Origin: Actinomycetota bacterium
Lineage (GTDB): Bacteria; Actinomycetota; Actinomycetes; Actinomycetales; Microbacteriaceae
Length of the DNA: 39,929 nucleotides
Direction of reading: 5' to 3'
NCBI GenBank assembly: GCA_947450345.1
Contig: CANFVD010000010.1
Span: 1 to 39,929, forward strand
The translations under genes and the position numbers were made by a program. The notes beneath the pieces are model-generated. The model was given only the letters and a program-made list of their open reading frames with translations. It was not told where the DNA came from and ran no database searches. Below are positions 27,031 to 33,945 of the stretch, one piece after another (within the stretch, counting starts at the first letter, position 1; every line of letters starts with the position of its first letter).

Positions 27031-27048
27031 GCACAATTTGCCTTGTGC
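27031..27048. other. Inverted repeat upstream of nitrilase 1
   Basis: GCACAA and TTGTGC around a 6-base loop, between the SURF1 stop and the -10 of the nitrilase gene. The right arm coincides with the candidate -35, so it could be an operator or a weak terminator. There is no T run. Confidence 0.4.
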
Positions 27049-27072
27049 GGACGGCGAGAAGAAACCTAGGGT
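27043..27072 (+). promoter_or_regulatory. Promoter of nitrilase 1 (leaderless)
   Basis: TTGTGC at 27043-27048 and TAGGGT at 27067-27072, 18 bases apart; the ATG at 27079 is six bases after the -10. Confidence 0.55.
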
Positions 27073-27078
27073 GTTTGC

Positions 27079-28074
27079 ATGGATGAACTCTCGCAAATCG
27101 TCAAGGTCGCAGCGGTACACGCGGCGGCACCCTTTCTCAATCTCTCGGCCGGAGTCGACAAGACCATCGCGCTGATTGAGGAAGCCGGGGCCGCGGGTGC
27201 CAAACTCGTGGCGTTTCCCGAGACCTTCCTGCCGGGATACCCGCACTGGATTTGGTCACACACGACAAAGTATGCGGCGCCCTTCTTTCGCGAGCTGTAC
27301 CTGAACTCCATCGAACTGCCCAGCAAGGAGTCGCAGGCCATCGGTGACGCTTGTCGCCGCGCGGGAGTGTGGGTGTGTCTCGGTGTCGACGAACGCGAGG
27401 GTGGCACGCTCTACAACACGCAGGCGTGGTTCTCGCCCACGGGTGAACTCGTGGCCAAGCACCGCAAGCTTCACCCCACCAACGCCGAGCGCACGGTGTG
27501 GGGTCGCGGCGATGGCCGTGACGTGTTTGTCATCGACACCGGCTTTGCCAAGGTCGGAGGTCTCATCTGCTTCGAACACAGCATGGACCTCAACAAGTAC
27601 GCGCTGGCCGCTCTGGGAGAGCAGATTCACATTGCGGCGTGGCCGGCAATCAACGCCACGCACGCCGACCCCAACGCCGATGACTTCGACCACTATTCGG
27701 GCACGCTCGCCCAGGCTCACGCCATCTGCTCCCAGACCTTCGTGATCGTGGTTCAGGGCCGCATCTCGGAAGAAATCGTGGAGCGCCTGGGTGTCCCCGC
27801 GGGTCCGGATGCCCCCACCGTGGGCGGCGGCATGACCGGCTTTATCGCGCCCAACGGAAAGTGGATGGTCGAACCGCACCGCGACGACGAGGCCATTATC
27901 TACGCCGACCTTGACATGTCGCTGATCCCGTTCGCCAAGTTCTTTGCCGACGGCTCGGGCCACTACGCGCGCCCCGACGTGTTCTCGTTCGGTGTGGATC
28001 GCACGCCACACACGCCCTTCGGCGAGTCAAACTTCGCCGAAGACGGCACATACACATTCAGCGAGACACCGTAA
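27079..28074 (+). CDS. Nitrilase (carbon-nitrogen hydrolase) 1
   Basis: 331 residues. Nitrilase-superfamily enzyme expected to hydrolyse a nitrile to a carboxylic acid and ammonia. The catalytic triad is complete: E48 (FPETFLPGYP), K130 (HRKLHPTNAER) and C164 (GGLICFEHSM). The long FPETxxPGYP and HRKLxPTxxER contexts belong to true nitrilases rather than amidases. The Cys context CFEH differs from the common CWE(N/H), so substrate range may differ from nitrilase 2 at 31303-32313. It points toward the aldoxime operon but has its own leaderless promoter. Confidence 0.88.
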   Translation: MDELSQIVKVAAVHAAAPFLNLSAGVDKTIALIEEAGAAGAKLVAFPETFLPGYPHWIWSHTTKYAAPFFRELYLNSIELPSKESQAIGDACRRAGVWVCLGVDEREGGTLYNTQAWFSPTGELVAKHRKLHPTNAERTVWGRGDGRDVFVIDTGFAKVGGLICFEHSMDLNKYALAALGEQIHIAAWPAINATHADPNADDFDHYSGTLAQAHAICSQTFVIVVQGRISEEIVERLGVPAGPDAPTVGGGMTGFIAPNGKWMVEPHRDDEAIIYADLDMSLIPFAKFFADGSGHYARPDVFSFGVDRTPHTPFGESNFAEDGTYTFSETP

Positions 28075-28094
28075 CCGCGTAACTGTGCGGCACG

Positions 28095-28132
28095 GCGCCT
28101 CGCTGAAGAGTGTGCGCCTCGCTGATGAGTGA
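28095..28132. repeat. Two tandem 19-base near-identical repeats
   Basis: GCGCCTCGCTGAAGAGTGT followed directly by a copy with two changes. They lie between the converging nitrilase 1 and metallohydrolase genes. The second copy can also pair with GAGGTGCGC just after it, giving a weak terminator-like hairpin. Confidence 0.65.
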
Positions 28133-28138
28133 GGTGCG

Positions 28139-28903
28139 CTAGCTAACGGTGACGGATGCTCCCGGCGCAACCAGCAGCAGACGATTGCCGAGGCCCGCCT
28201 TGTCGAAGGCGGCGACCAGCAGGTCCCGGTCTTCGCTGAAGTGGGCCCACCCCTCGCTGTGCACGGGGAAGATGGACGCGCCCGACAGCTTTGTCGCTGC
28301 CTCAACAGCCATCTCGGCTGTGAGGGTAAGCGGCGCGTTGTCGAAGAGGCCCACGCGAGCAGCTCCGGTGAACAGCACCGCCACGCTCACGTTCGGAAAG
28401 CGTGCGGCGACCTCGTCAACGAGCTCGAGGGCTGCGTTGTCACCGCTGATGTAGATCGTGCCGGCACCGGCCGACTCGATCACAAAACCGGTGACGATGC
28501 CCGTGATTTCCTCGCAACCGACCGGTCCGTGTCGCGCCGGCACGGCCGTGATGGTCACGTCCTTGCCGTTGGCGCCGGTGAGAGACACCGACTGCCACGG
28601 CTCGAGAGCCGTCACGAGCGAGAACTGCTCGGCTGCCATCGACGTGCCCAGCACCTTCGTCGCCGAGGGCAGCAGGGCTGCTCCCGACGTGTCCAGGTTG
28701 TCCGGGTGGTGCGAGTGAGACAGCACGATGGCGTCGAGAGCAGGAAGGTCGCTGGCGGCAATCGCCGGGCCACTCTGTTTGACGAGCACACCGCCGGGAA
28801 TGGGGTACTCCCCAGGTGCATCGAACGTGGGATCGGTGACGACCGTGAAGCCGTCAATGTCGATGAGCGCCGTCGGGCCACCGATGAGGGTGATTTTTGT
28901 CAT
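28139..28903 (-). CDS. Metallo-beta-lactamase-fold hydrolase of the aldoxime/nitrile operon
   Basis: 254 residues. The metal site motif LSHSHHPDNLD (about residues 61-71) is the variant HxHHxDN form of UlaG-like/YtnP-like metallohydrolases. Later ligands are probably in PARHGP, YISGDNA and PVHSEGW. ATG start; AGGAGAA overlaps the stop of the gene before it (9-base gap), so it is translated with the nitroalkane-oxidase-like gene. It is the last gene of the nit-oxd-nao-mbl run. Substrate unknown; a lactone, thioester or ester formed in the pathway is possible but not shown. Confidence 0.82.
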   Translation of the reverse strand: MTKITLIGGPTALIDIDGFTVVTDPTFDAPGEYPIPGGVLVKQSGPAIAASDLPALDAIVLSHSHHPDNLDTSGAALLPSATKVLGTSMAAEQFSLVTALEPWQSVSLTGANGKDVTITAVPARHGPVGCEEITGIVTGFVIESAGAGTIYISGDNAALELVDEVAARFPNVSVAVLFTGAARVGLFDNAPLTLTAEMAVEAATKLSGASIFPVHSEGWAHFSEDRDLLVAAFDKAGLGNRLLLVAPGASVTVS

Positions 28904-28912
28904 GGCGTTCTC

Positions 28913-30157
28913 CTAGAACTGAGCTTCGGCCGCGGCCATGGGGTCGTATCCCTCGGCTGAGAGGATGCGCTGCAGTTGCAGGCGACGAACGCCCACGTTT
29001 CCGCCGTCGAACAGCGGGTAGACCATGGCGTCCTGGAGGAGTTCCATGAGTCCGGTGTGCTGGCGGTACGACTCAACGCCCACCACGCGCATGGCGTCGG
29101 TGATGACACCAATCATGAGCTCAGACGAGAAGACCTTGTTCATGATGGAGAGTTCCTGGTTCTGACCCATCGAGCGGTCGAAGTTCCAGCAGGCCTTCCA
29201 CGTGAGGTAGCGGGCAGCCTCAATCTTGGCCTTCATGTCGGCCAGGATTGTTGCCACGTTCTGGTGCTGAATGATCGGCACCGAGCCACCGCGCGTCTGC
29301 GTGCGCGCAAACTCGAGGGCGATACCGAACGCCTTGCGAGCCACACCCACGGCCATGATGCCCACGAGTCCGGCGGTTGCCGTGAACGCGGTTTCGGCAA
29401 TCATGATTCCCATGCCCACCTCGCCGAGGATGTTCGACTTGGGCACGCGCACGTTCTCGTAGCGGACAACGCAGCACACGGCCCCGGGCTGGCCCACGGC
29501 TTCGATGTTCTCTTCGATCGTGATGCCGGGGGTGTTTCCGGGAACCAGGAACATGGAGAGACCCTCTTGAGGCGTCTTTCCCTTGTCGACACGAGCGGCC
29601 ACGGCCAGGAGGTCAGCCTTGTTGCCACTCCAGCCGGCTGCGTGGGGAGTCCAGATCTTGCGACCGTTGATGACCCACTCGTCGCCGTCGAGAACGGCTT
29701 CGGTCTGGAAACCCTTGCTGGGGTCGGTGTTGTGGTAGTTGGCCGTGCCGTCGGGCTCGCTGAACGAGAGGCCCGCGAGAGGAGCGCCCTCGCCGTTGAC
29801 GAACTGCGGCAGGAACTTCTCGTACTGCTCGGGCGTACCGAAGAACAGCAGGCCCATGATGCCGAGGCCGGTGGACAGCACCGACAGGGGGAGACTCGAC
29901 TCAACGGCGATCAGCTCTTCGGCCACAATCGCCACGTCGACGAGGCTGTTCATGCTGCCACCGAGCGGCGGCGGAACCTGGAGCTTGAGGTAGCCGGCCT
30001 TGACGGCAGCTTCATACGCGCTCTTCGTGACCTCAAAGCGGCCGGCCGCATCGAGACCCTTCATCTTGTCGCGCAGACCCACGAGGTGCGTCTGAGCGAA
30101 TGCCCGAGCATCCAGCTGAAGCTTGCGCTGTTCGGGGCTGAGTTCGAAATCAATCAT
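28913..30157 (-). CDS. Nitroalkane oxidase-like flavoenzyme (acyl-CoA dehydrogenase fold)
   Basis: 414 residues, the normal size of the acyl-CoA dehydrogenase (ACAD) superfamily. The N-terminal helical domain (FELSPEQRKLQLDARAFAQ; EELIAVESSLPLS), the beta domain (LSFSEPDGTAN; WVINGRKIW) and the C-terminal four-helix domain (ARTQTRGGSVPIIQHQNVA) are present. The catalytic base of ordinary ACADs is a Glu in Y-x-I-Y-E-G-T. Here the site reads YPLFDGGNVGVRRLQLQR, with Asp384 and Arg391. That is the signature, with Asp and Arg seven apart (Asp402/Arg409), of the Fusarium nitroalkane oxidase as I recall it; Thr261 matches its Ser276. So nitroalkane to aldehyde plus nitrite is the best guess, next to aldoxime and nitrile enzymes. 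A different amine- or oxime-directed oxidation is possible. Confidence 0.8.
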   Translation of the reverse strand: MIDFELSPEQRKLQLDARAFAQTHLVGLRDKMKGLDAAGRFEVTKSAYEAAVKAGYLKLQVPPPLGGSMNSLVDVAIVAEELIAVESSLPLSVLSTGLGIMGLLFFGTPEQYEKFLPQFVNGEGAPLAGLSFSEPDGTANYHNTDPSKGFQTEAVLDGDEWVINGRKIWTPHAAGWSGNKADLLAVAARVDKGKTPQEGLSMFLVPGNTPGITIEENIEAVGQPGAVCCVVRYENVRVPKSNILGEVGMGIMIAETAFTATAGLVGIMAVGVARKAFGIALEFARTQTRGGSVPIIQHQNVATILADMKAKIEAARYLTWKACWNFDRSMGQNQELSIMNKVFSSELMIGVITDAMRVVGVESYRQHTGLMELLQDAMVYPLFDGGNVGVRRLQLQRILSAEGYDPMAAAEAQF

Positions 30158-30177
30158 GGTGTTTTCCTTACTGTGGT

Positions 30178-30197
30178 GGTGTGGTGTGGTGTGGTGT
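30178..30197. repeat. Four tandem GGTGT units in the oxd-nao gap
   Basis: GGTGT x4 on the plus strand, i.e. a CA-rich run on the coding strand, starting 20 bases before the nao ATG. The whole 96-base gap is C/A-rich and G-poor in the mRNA. Confidence 0.85.
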
Positions 30198-30253
30198 TAG
30201 TGGCGTGCTGGAACTGTGGTGGCGTGGTGGAGGTGTGTTGCTAGCTCGCTGGC

Positions 30254-31297
30254 CTACGCCACCGGGCTGAGCTCAGCGACATACGGCAACATGCCCGTTC
30301 CGGGGTGGCAATTGAGGTACTCGAACTCCTGCATCTCGGCGGGCACAACAGTCACTTCGTGCCAGAGCTTGAGTTTGATGTCGCCCTTGAGCTCGGTCGC
30401 GAGTTCAATGAAGCGGCCAAAGATGCGCAGGTGGGTGGGGTGAGACTCCGCCCAGTCTTCGAGCCGGGTGAGCGAATCGAAGTGTGCCGTGGCAAAACCG
30501 CGCTTGCGGGGCACCCCGTCACCGTCGGTTTCGGTCATGTCGCGAACTACGTAGCAGCCGGTCTCGACGGGGTTGTCGTGCAGATACGCCATGCCCTCGT
30601 GCAGCGAGGGCATGATCTCGCCCTCGAAAACCTCGAGCTCGCGACCGGTCACGTCACCGTAGAGGTGTCCGGACCGGATGGTGGCAAGGTTTGCCACGCC
30701 GGCGTGAGAGACGCGTGCGCCGCGAGTTTGATGACGTGTCGGATCTCCCGCAGCGGTGATTAACTCTGGAGGTTCCAACTCATCGGTGCCAGACAGGGGC
30801 AGACGGTCGCGCATCGAGCCCCAATAATTGTGGGCTTGGATGGGGCCTTCGTGCTCGCCAGTGTTTCCTCCAACGCCGGTGTCCATGTCCGTGTGCGAGT
30901 AGAGCGTTTCGATCCGCTCATTGGGCACGTGCAGCACCTCGCGGAAGTAGCCGGAGTCGCCCTCGAGGCGGGCCCTGTCATTCCAGAACGCGCGATAGTC
31001 GGGTCGCGCGGTCCAGTCCCGATAAGTGTCGGGTTCGGCACGCCAGTAGAAGATGCTCATCCACGTGTGTAGACCGTTCTCATCTGTGTACTCGGCACAG
31101 TCTCGCCACTCGGGCGCAGCCGCCCCTTCGGTGAGCCCACGCGTCCAGGCGCGAAACGCGTCCAGGTCGGCCGAATTCTTGCCGACCTGGATGGCGTAGT
31201 AAGCGATGGTAACGGGTTCCGAGATGCGCGCGGAAAACGCGGGTACCGGCGGCACCCAGTCGTGCGGCTTACGCGAGGGGAGGTTGTGATTGACCAT
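30254..31297 (-). CDS. oxd: Haem-dependent aldoxime dehydratase
   Basis: 347 residues. Dehydrates aldoximes (R-CH=N-OH) to nitriles using ferrous haem. Close to the OxdA type: YWGSMRDRLPLSGTDELE near 158-175, IRSG with S209 (Ser219 in OxdA), AESHPTHLRIFGRFIELA with H289 as the haem ligand (His299), LWHEVTV with H313 as the distal catalytic His (His320), and YLNCHPGTGML. All key residues are present, with a 3-residue insert between the two histidines. Only five bases separate it from the upstream nitrilase gene, which would take its nitrile product. Substrate not predictable; aryl-alkyl aldoximes are typical. Confidence 0.93.
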   Translation of the reverse strand: MVNHNLPSRKPHDWVPPVPAFSARISEPVTIAYYAIQVGKNSADLDAFRAWTRGLTEGAAAPEWRDCAEYTDENGLHTWMSIFYWRAEPDTYRDWTARPDYRAFWNDRARLEGDSGYFREVLHVPNERIETLYSHTDMDTGVGGNTGEHEGPIQAHNYWGSMRDRLPLSGTDELEPPELITAAGDPTRHQTRGARVSHAGVANLATIRSGHLYGDVTGRELEVFEGEIMPSLHEGMAYLHDNPVETGCYVVRDMTETDGDGVPRKRGFATAHFDSLTRLEDWAESHPTHLRIFGRFIELATELKGDIKLKLWHEVTVVPAEMQEFEYLNCHPGTGMLPYVAELSPVA

Positions 31298-31302
31298 CGG
31301 TG

Positions 31303-32313
31303 TTACTCGGCAGCCTCTCCGGCACTCGCCATCTCGGGGAAGTCAATCTCGGTGCCGAACTTGCCGTCACCAATCACGACGCGCTGCGGTGCGTTGTTGA
31401 ACACCAGCTGAGTCACGTCGGGACGGCTGTAGTGCCCGCCCGGGTCGGCAGCGTTCTTGGCGTACGCAATCATGTCGAGGTTGATGTCGGCCGTAACGTA
31501 GCCCTCTTCCGTGGGAGGAAGCGGCGTCGACAGAACTGACGAGTCGGGACCAAAGATGGTGGCGTAGCCGCCGCCTCCGTTGTAGATCGGCGGAATCGAA
31601 CCGTCAGCCAGGGCAAACGTCTTGATGCCCTCGTCACTCATCAGTTGCGTTGACGCCAGCACGAAGCAGCTGCCCTCGAGTGCGTAGACCTTGGATGCGC
31701 CAAACACGTTGGCGTCGTGGCTGAGTGCCGGAACCATGTCAAGGCAACCAAAGTTAGGCCAGCCCGAAACGTGAATCTGCTCGTTCTGGGCGTACATGGC
31801 ATACTTCGTCAGCGGCTGCAGGTGCTCCCAGCAGTTGAGTCCGCCCAGGCGACCAAACTCGGTGTCGACAACCTTGAGGTCGGATCCGTCGCCCTCGCCA
31901 AAGAGCGTGCGCTCCACGTGGGTGGGCTTGAGCTTGCGGCGGTGCAGCAGGATCTCACCGTTCTTGCCGATGGCGGTCTGGGCCATGTACAGCGTGCCGT
32001 GCGCGCGCTCGCTGTAGCCGGTCATGATGGCAATCTTGTTGTCCCGAGCGGCTTCGCGGATGCGCATCATCTGGGGGCTATCCACCGAGAGCGAGTTCTC
32101 GTGGTAGCGGCCCACGTAGGGCATCTGCTCGGGAACGGGAACGGTCCACAGGAATTGCGGGTACCCGGGAATCCAGGTTTCGGGGAAAGCGATGAGTTCA
32201 ACACCCTCGCTGGCAGCCTTTTTCATAATCTCGATCGTCTTGTCGACGGTTCCGTCGAGGTCCAGCCAGACGGGCTCGGCTTGAACGGCAGCAACCTTAA
32301 ATGTTCGACTCAT
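31303..32313 (-). CDS. Nitrilase 2, first gene of the aldoxime operon
   Basis: 336 residues from the ATG at 32313, chosen because of the strong AAGGAGG just upstream; an in-frame start nine codons earlier lies before that site. Catalytic triad E45 (FPETWIPGYP), K127 (HRRKLKPTHVERT) and C161 (GGLNCWEHLQPL), the canonical CWEH context of arylacetonitrilases and bromoxynil-type nitrilases. It hydrolyses nitriles to acids and ammonia. It leads the operon nit-oxd-nao-mbl and is divergent from the AraC-family gene. Confidence 0.92.
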   Translation of the reverse strand: MSRTFKVAAVQAEPVWLDLDGTVDKTIEIMKKAASEGVELIAFPETWIPGYPQFLWTVPVPEQMPYVGRYHENSLSVDSPQMMRIREAARDNKIAIMTGYSERAHGTLYMAQTAIGKNGEILLHRRKLKPTHVERTLFGEGDGSDLKVVDTEFGRLGGLNCWEHLQPLTKYAMYAQNEQIHVSGWPNFGCLDMVPALSHDANVFGASKVYALEGSCFVLASTQLMSDEGIKTFALADGSIPPIYNGGGGYATIFGPDSSVLSTPLPPTEEGYVTADINLDMIAYAKNAADPGGHYSRPDVTQLVFNNAPQRVVIGDGKFGTEIDFPEMASAGEAAE

Positions 32314-32335
32314 GGGGCAAACCTCCTTGTTTGGC

Positions 32336-32377
32336 GACACGTAATAGATGTAGCGAGCTTCACCCTAGTGACGTGTC
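32336..32377. promoter_or_regulatory. Inverted repeat in the nitrilase/AraC divergent region
   Basis: GACACGT at 32336-32342 and ACGTGTC at 32371-32377 are perfect complements 28 bases apart. The second lies in TGACGTGTCA, itself a partial palindrome. The place upstream of the nitrilase gene suits binding sites of an AraC-type regulator looping or pairing on DNA. Also noted: GCTCGG twice near 32379-32391. Confidence 0.4.
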
Positions 32378-32435
32378 AGCTCGGCCGGCTCGGCAGATGG
32401 GGCACTCCTGAGTCGGCGTTTTGTGCGCGCACCCT

Positions 32436-32463
32436 TTGACCGCGGAGCGCGACGAAAGATAAT
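32436..32463 (+). promoter_or_regulatory. Promoter of the AraC-family gene
   Basis: TTGACC at 32436-32441 and GATAAT at 32458-32463, 16 bases apart, both close to consensus. The leader to the ATG at 32519 is about 50 bases and carries AGAGG as ribosome binding site. Confidence 0.6.
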
Positions 32464-32518
32464 GGAGTCAACGCGTGAGAGACGAGCGGTCCCTTTCGAC
32501 TCAAACAGAGGTGCACTT

Positions 32519-33460
32519 ATGGGCGTGATTACGGCACGTAACGCCGATGAGTGGCTCGACGTCGCCAGCCAAAGCTTTGTGCCGCTGACCTTTCAGCGTG
32601 TGGCAACCTCGTTCAATGCCGAAATGGATTGGCGCACGCTCAGCGATCAGGTGAGCATTGCGGGTATTAGTTCTCAGGCCATCGTGATTGATCGCACTGA
32701 GCGACTCGCGGCGCACGCGGTGAGCGACGACATCCACATCTCGCTTCAGGTGAATGCCCGCGGCTCGGTGGTGCAGGGCAACAACGTCTCCACGGTCAGC
32801 CCTGGATCGGTCACACTCACCGAAACAAACCGTCCCTTCACGCTCAACTACATTGAGCCAAACCAACGCCACATCGTGTTGCAAACGAGTCGGCAGGCGC
32901 TGGGGGTGAGCGACGAGGTGCTGCACCACGCGGCCGGCCGTCACCTGTCGGGGCTCAACCCGGCGCGCGACGCCTACGTGTCGCTCGTCACGTCGTTCAT
33001 GGCCCAGCGCTCGCCTGTCTCCGAGGAGGGGGCGGCCGAGATGTCGGCCCTGGTGACCTCGCTGGCATCGGCCATGCTGCGTTCCGCGTGGGAATCGGCG
33101 CCCGCGCTGCCAAGTTCCGCGGAGGCGATGCACGTCGCCATGGTGTCCTTCATCCGTGTGCACGTGCGCTCGCCCTTCCTCTCACCCGAGACGGTTGCCA
33201 AGGCACACTTTGTGTCGCGGCGCAGACTCTACGAAATCTTTGAGGCATCGGGTGAATCGCCGGCCGACACCATTCGCCGTGAGCGCATCGAGTGTGCGAA
33301 ATACGAGCTGAGCGATCCGGGTCGCACCAGCACCTCAATCGCCGATATCGCGTTCGAGTTGGGGTTCAGCGATGTCACCACGTTTACGCGTGCCTTCCGG
33401 CGCTACGTGGGCTGCACGCCGAGCGAATGGCGTTTTGGCGAACGCACGACTCGGGCGTAG
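32519..33460 (+). CDS. AraC-family regulator of the aldoxime/nitrile operon
   Basis: 313 residues from the ATG at 32519 (AGAGG upstream, promoter 60 bases up); an earlier in-frame ATG at 32462 overlaps the -10 and is less likely. The N-terminal part (about 1-130) looks like the cupin-type AraC_binding_2 domain (WLDVASQSFVPLTFQRV; VSPGSVTLTETNRPF). The C-terminal two-HTH domain (about 210-310) has VSRRRLYEIFEASGESPADTI and IADIAFELGFSDVTTFTRAFRRY. Regulators of this subclass (OxdR and NitR types) control aldoxime and nitrile genes elsewhere. Divergent from the operon, so probably its substrate-responsive activator. Confidence 0.88.
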   Translation: MGVITARNADEWLDVASQSFVPLTFQRVATSFNAEMDWRTLSDQVSIAGISSQAIVIDRTERLAAHAVSDDIHISLQVNARGSVVQGNNVSTVSPGSVTLTETNRPFTLNYIEPNQRHIVLQTSRQALGVSDEVLHHAAGRHLSGLNPARDAYVSLVTSFMAQRSPVSEEGAAEMSALVTSLASAMLRSAWESAPALPSSAEAMHVAMVSFIRVHVRSPFLSPETVAKAHFVSRRRLYEIFEASGESPADTIRRERIECAKYELSDPGRTSTSIADIAFELGFSDVTTFTRAFRRYVGCTPSEWRFGERTTRA

Positions 33461-33477
33461 ACGCGTCACGCGCCAAC

Positions 33478-33483
33478 TAAACT
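33478..33483 (+). promoter_or_regulatory. -10 element of the DUF3817 gene (leaderless)
   Basis: TAAACT six bases before the ATG at 33490. Confidence 0.55.
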
Positions 33484-33489
33484 TGCAAC

Positions 33490-33945
33490 ATGCCTCTTGC
33501 TCCACGTCCTGTTGATATCCCCAAGATTCCCCGCGCGCTCAAGTTTTATCAGGTGATGTCGTTCATCACCGGTTCTTTCTTACTGCTGCTCGTTGTCGAA
33601 ATGGTTCTGCGCTACGGCTTTGGTTACTACGCCGAGCTGGCCGGCCCCTATGGTCTTGTCTGGCTGGTACCGCACGAAGAGGTGACCGCCGTCAACCTCT
33701 CGATTGTGGTGGTGACCATCCATGGGTGGCTTTATGTGGTCTACCTCATCTCGTCGTACCTGATTTGGACATATATGCGCTGGACCTACGGGCGTCTCTT
33801 CGTTCTGGCGCTCGGCGGAATTGTTCCCGTGCTCTCGTTCATCCTCGAGGGCATCAACACTCGTCGCGTGGTCGAATACCTGGACGGTAATCCGTCCGCA
33901 GAGGCGGCAGGCGAGCCAAATGCAGCCCCGAAGGCGAGCGCGTGA
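33490..33945 (+). CDS. DUF3817 membrane protein
   Basis: 151 residues with about three membrane segments: [20 protein letters not shown] near 21-40, [20 protein letters not shown] near 71-92 and [19 protein letters not shown] near 103-121, and an Ala/Glu-rich cytoplasmic tail. The [16 protein letters not shown] start and the GxVPxxSFxxE motif mark DUF3817. Function unknown. The stop overlaps the GTG of guaA, the regular actinobacterial neighbour, so the two are co-translated. Confidence 0.85.
   Translation: MPLAPRPVDIPKIPRALKFYQVMSFITGSFLLLLVVEMVLRYGFGYYAELAGPYGLVWLVPHEEVTAVNLSIVVVTIHGWLYVVYLISSYLIWTYMRWTYGRLFVLALGGIVPVLSFILEGINTRRVVEYLDGNPSAEAAGEPNAAPKASA

Noticed and set aside
30178-30197. 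CRISPR-like repeat
   Set aside because: The units are 5 bases with no spacers; this is a simple sequence repeat. No CRISPR array was found anywhere in the window.
28976-30244. 422-codon open frame on the plus strand opposite the nitroalkane-oxidase-like gene
   Set aside because: Its protein is rich in His, Arg, Val and Gly without any domain, the usual shadow of a GC-rich gene; the minus-strand gene has clear motifs and neighbours.
27079-33460. Assignment as the conserved Nit1C nitrilase cluster
   Set aside because: That cluster has a radical SAM protein, a GNAT acetyltransferase and an AIR synthase-like protein, none of which is here.
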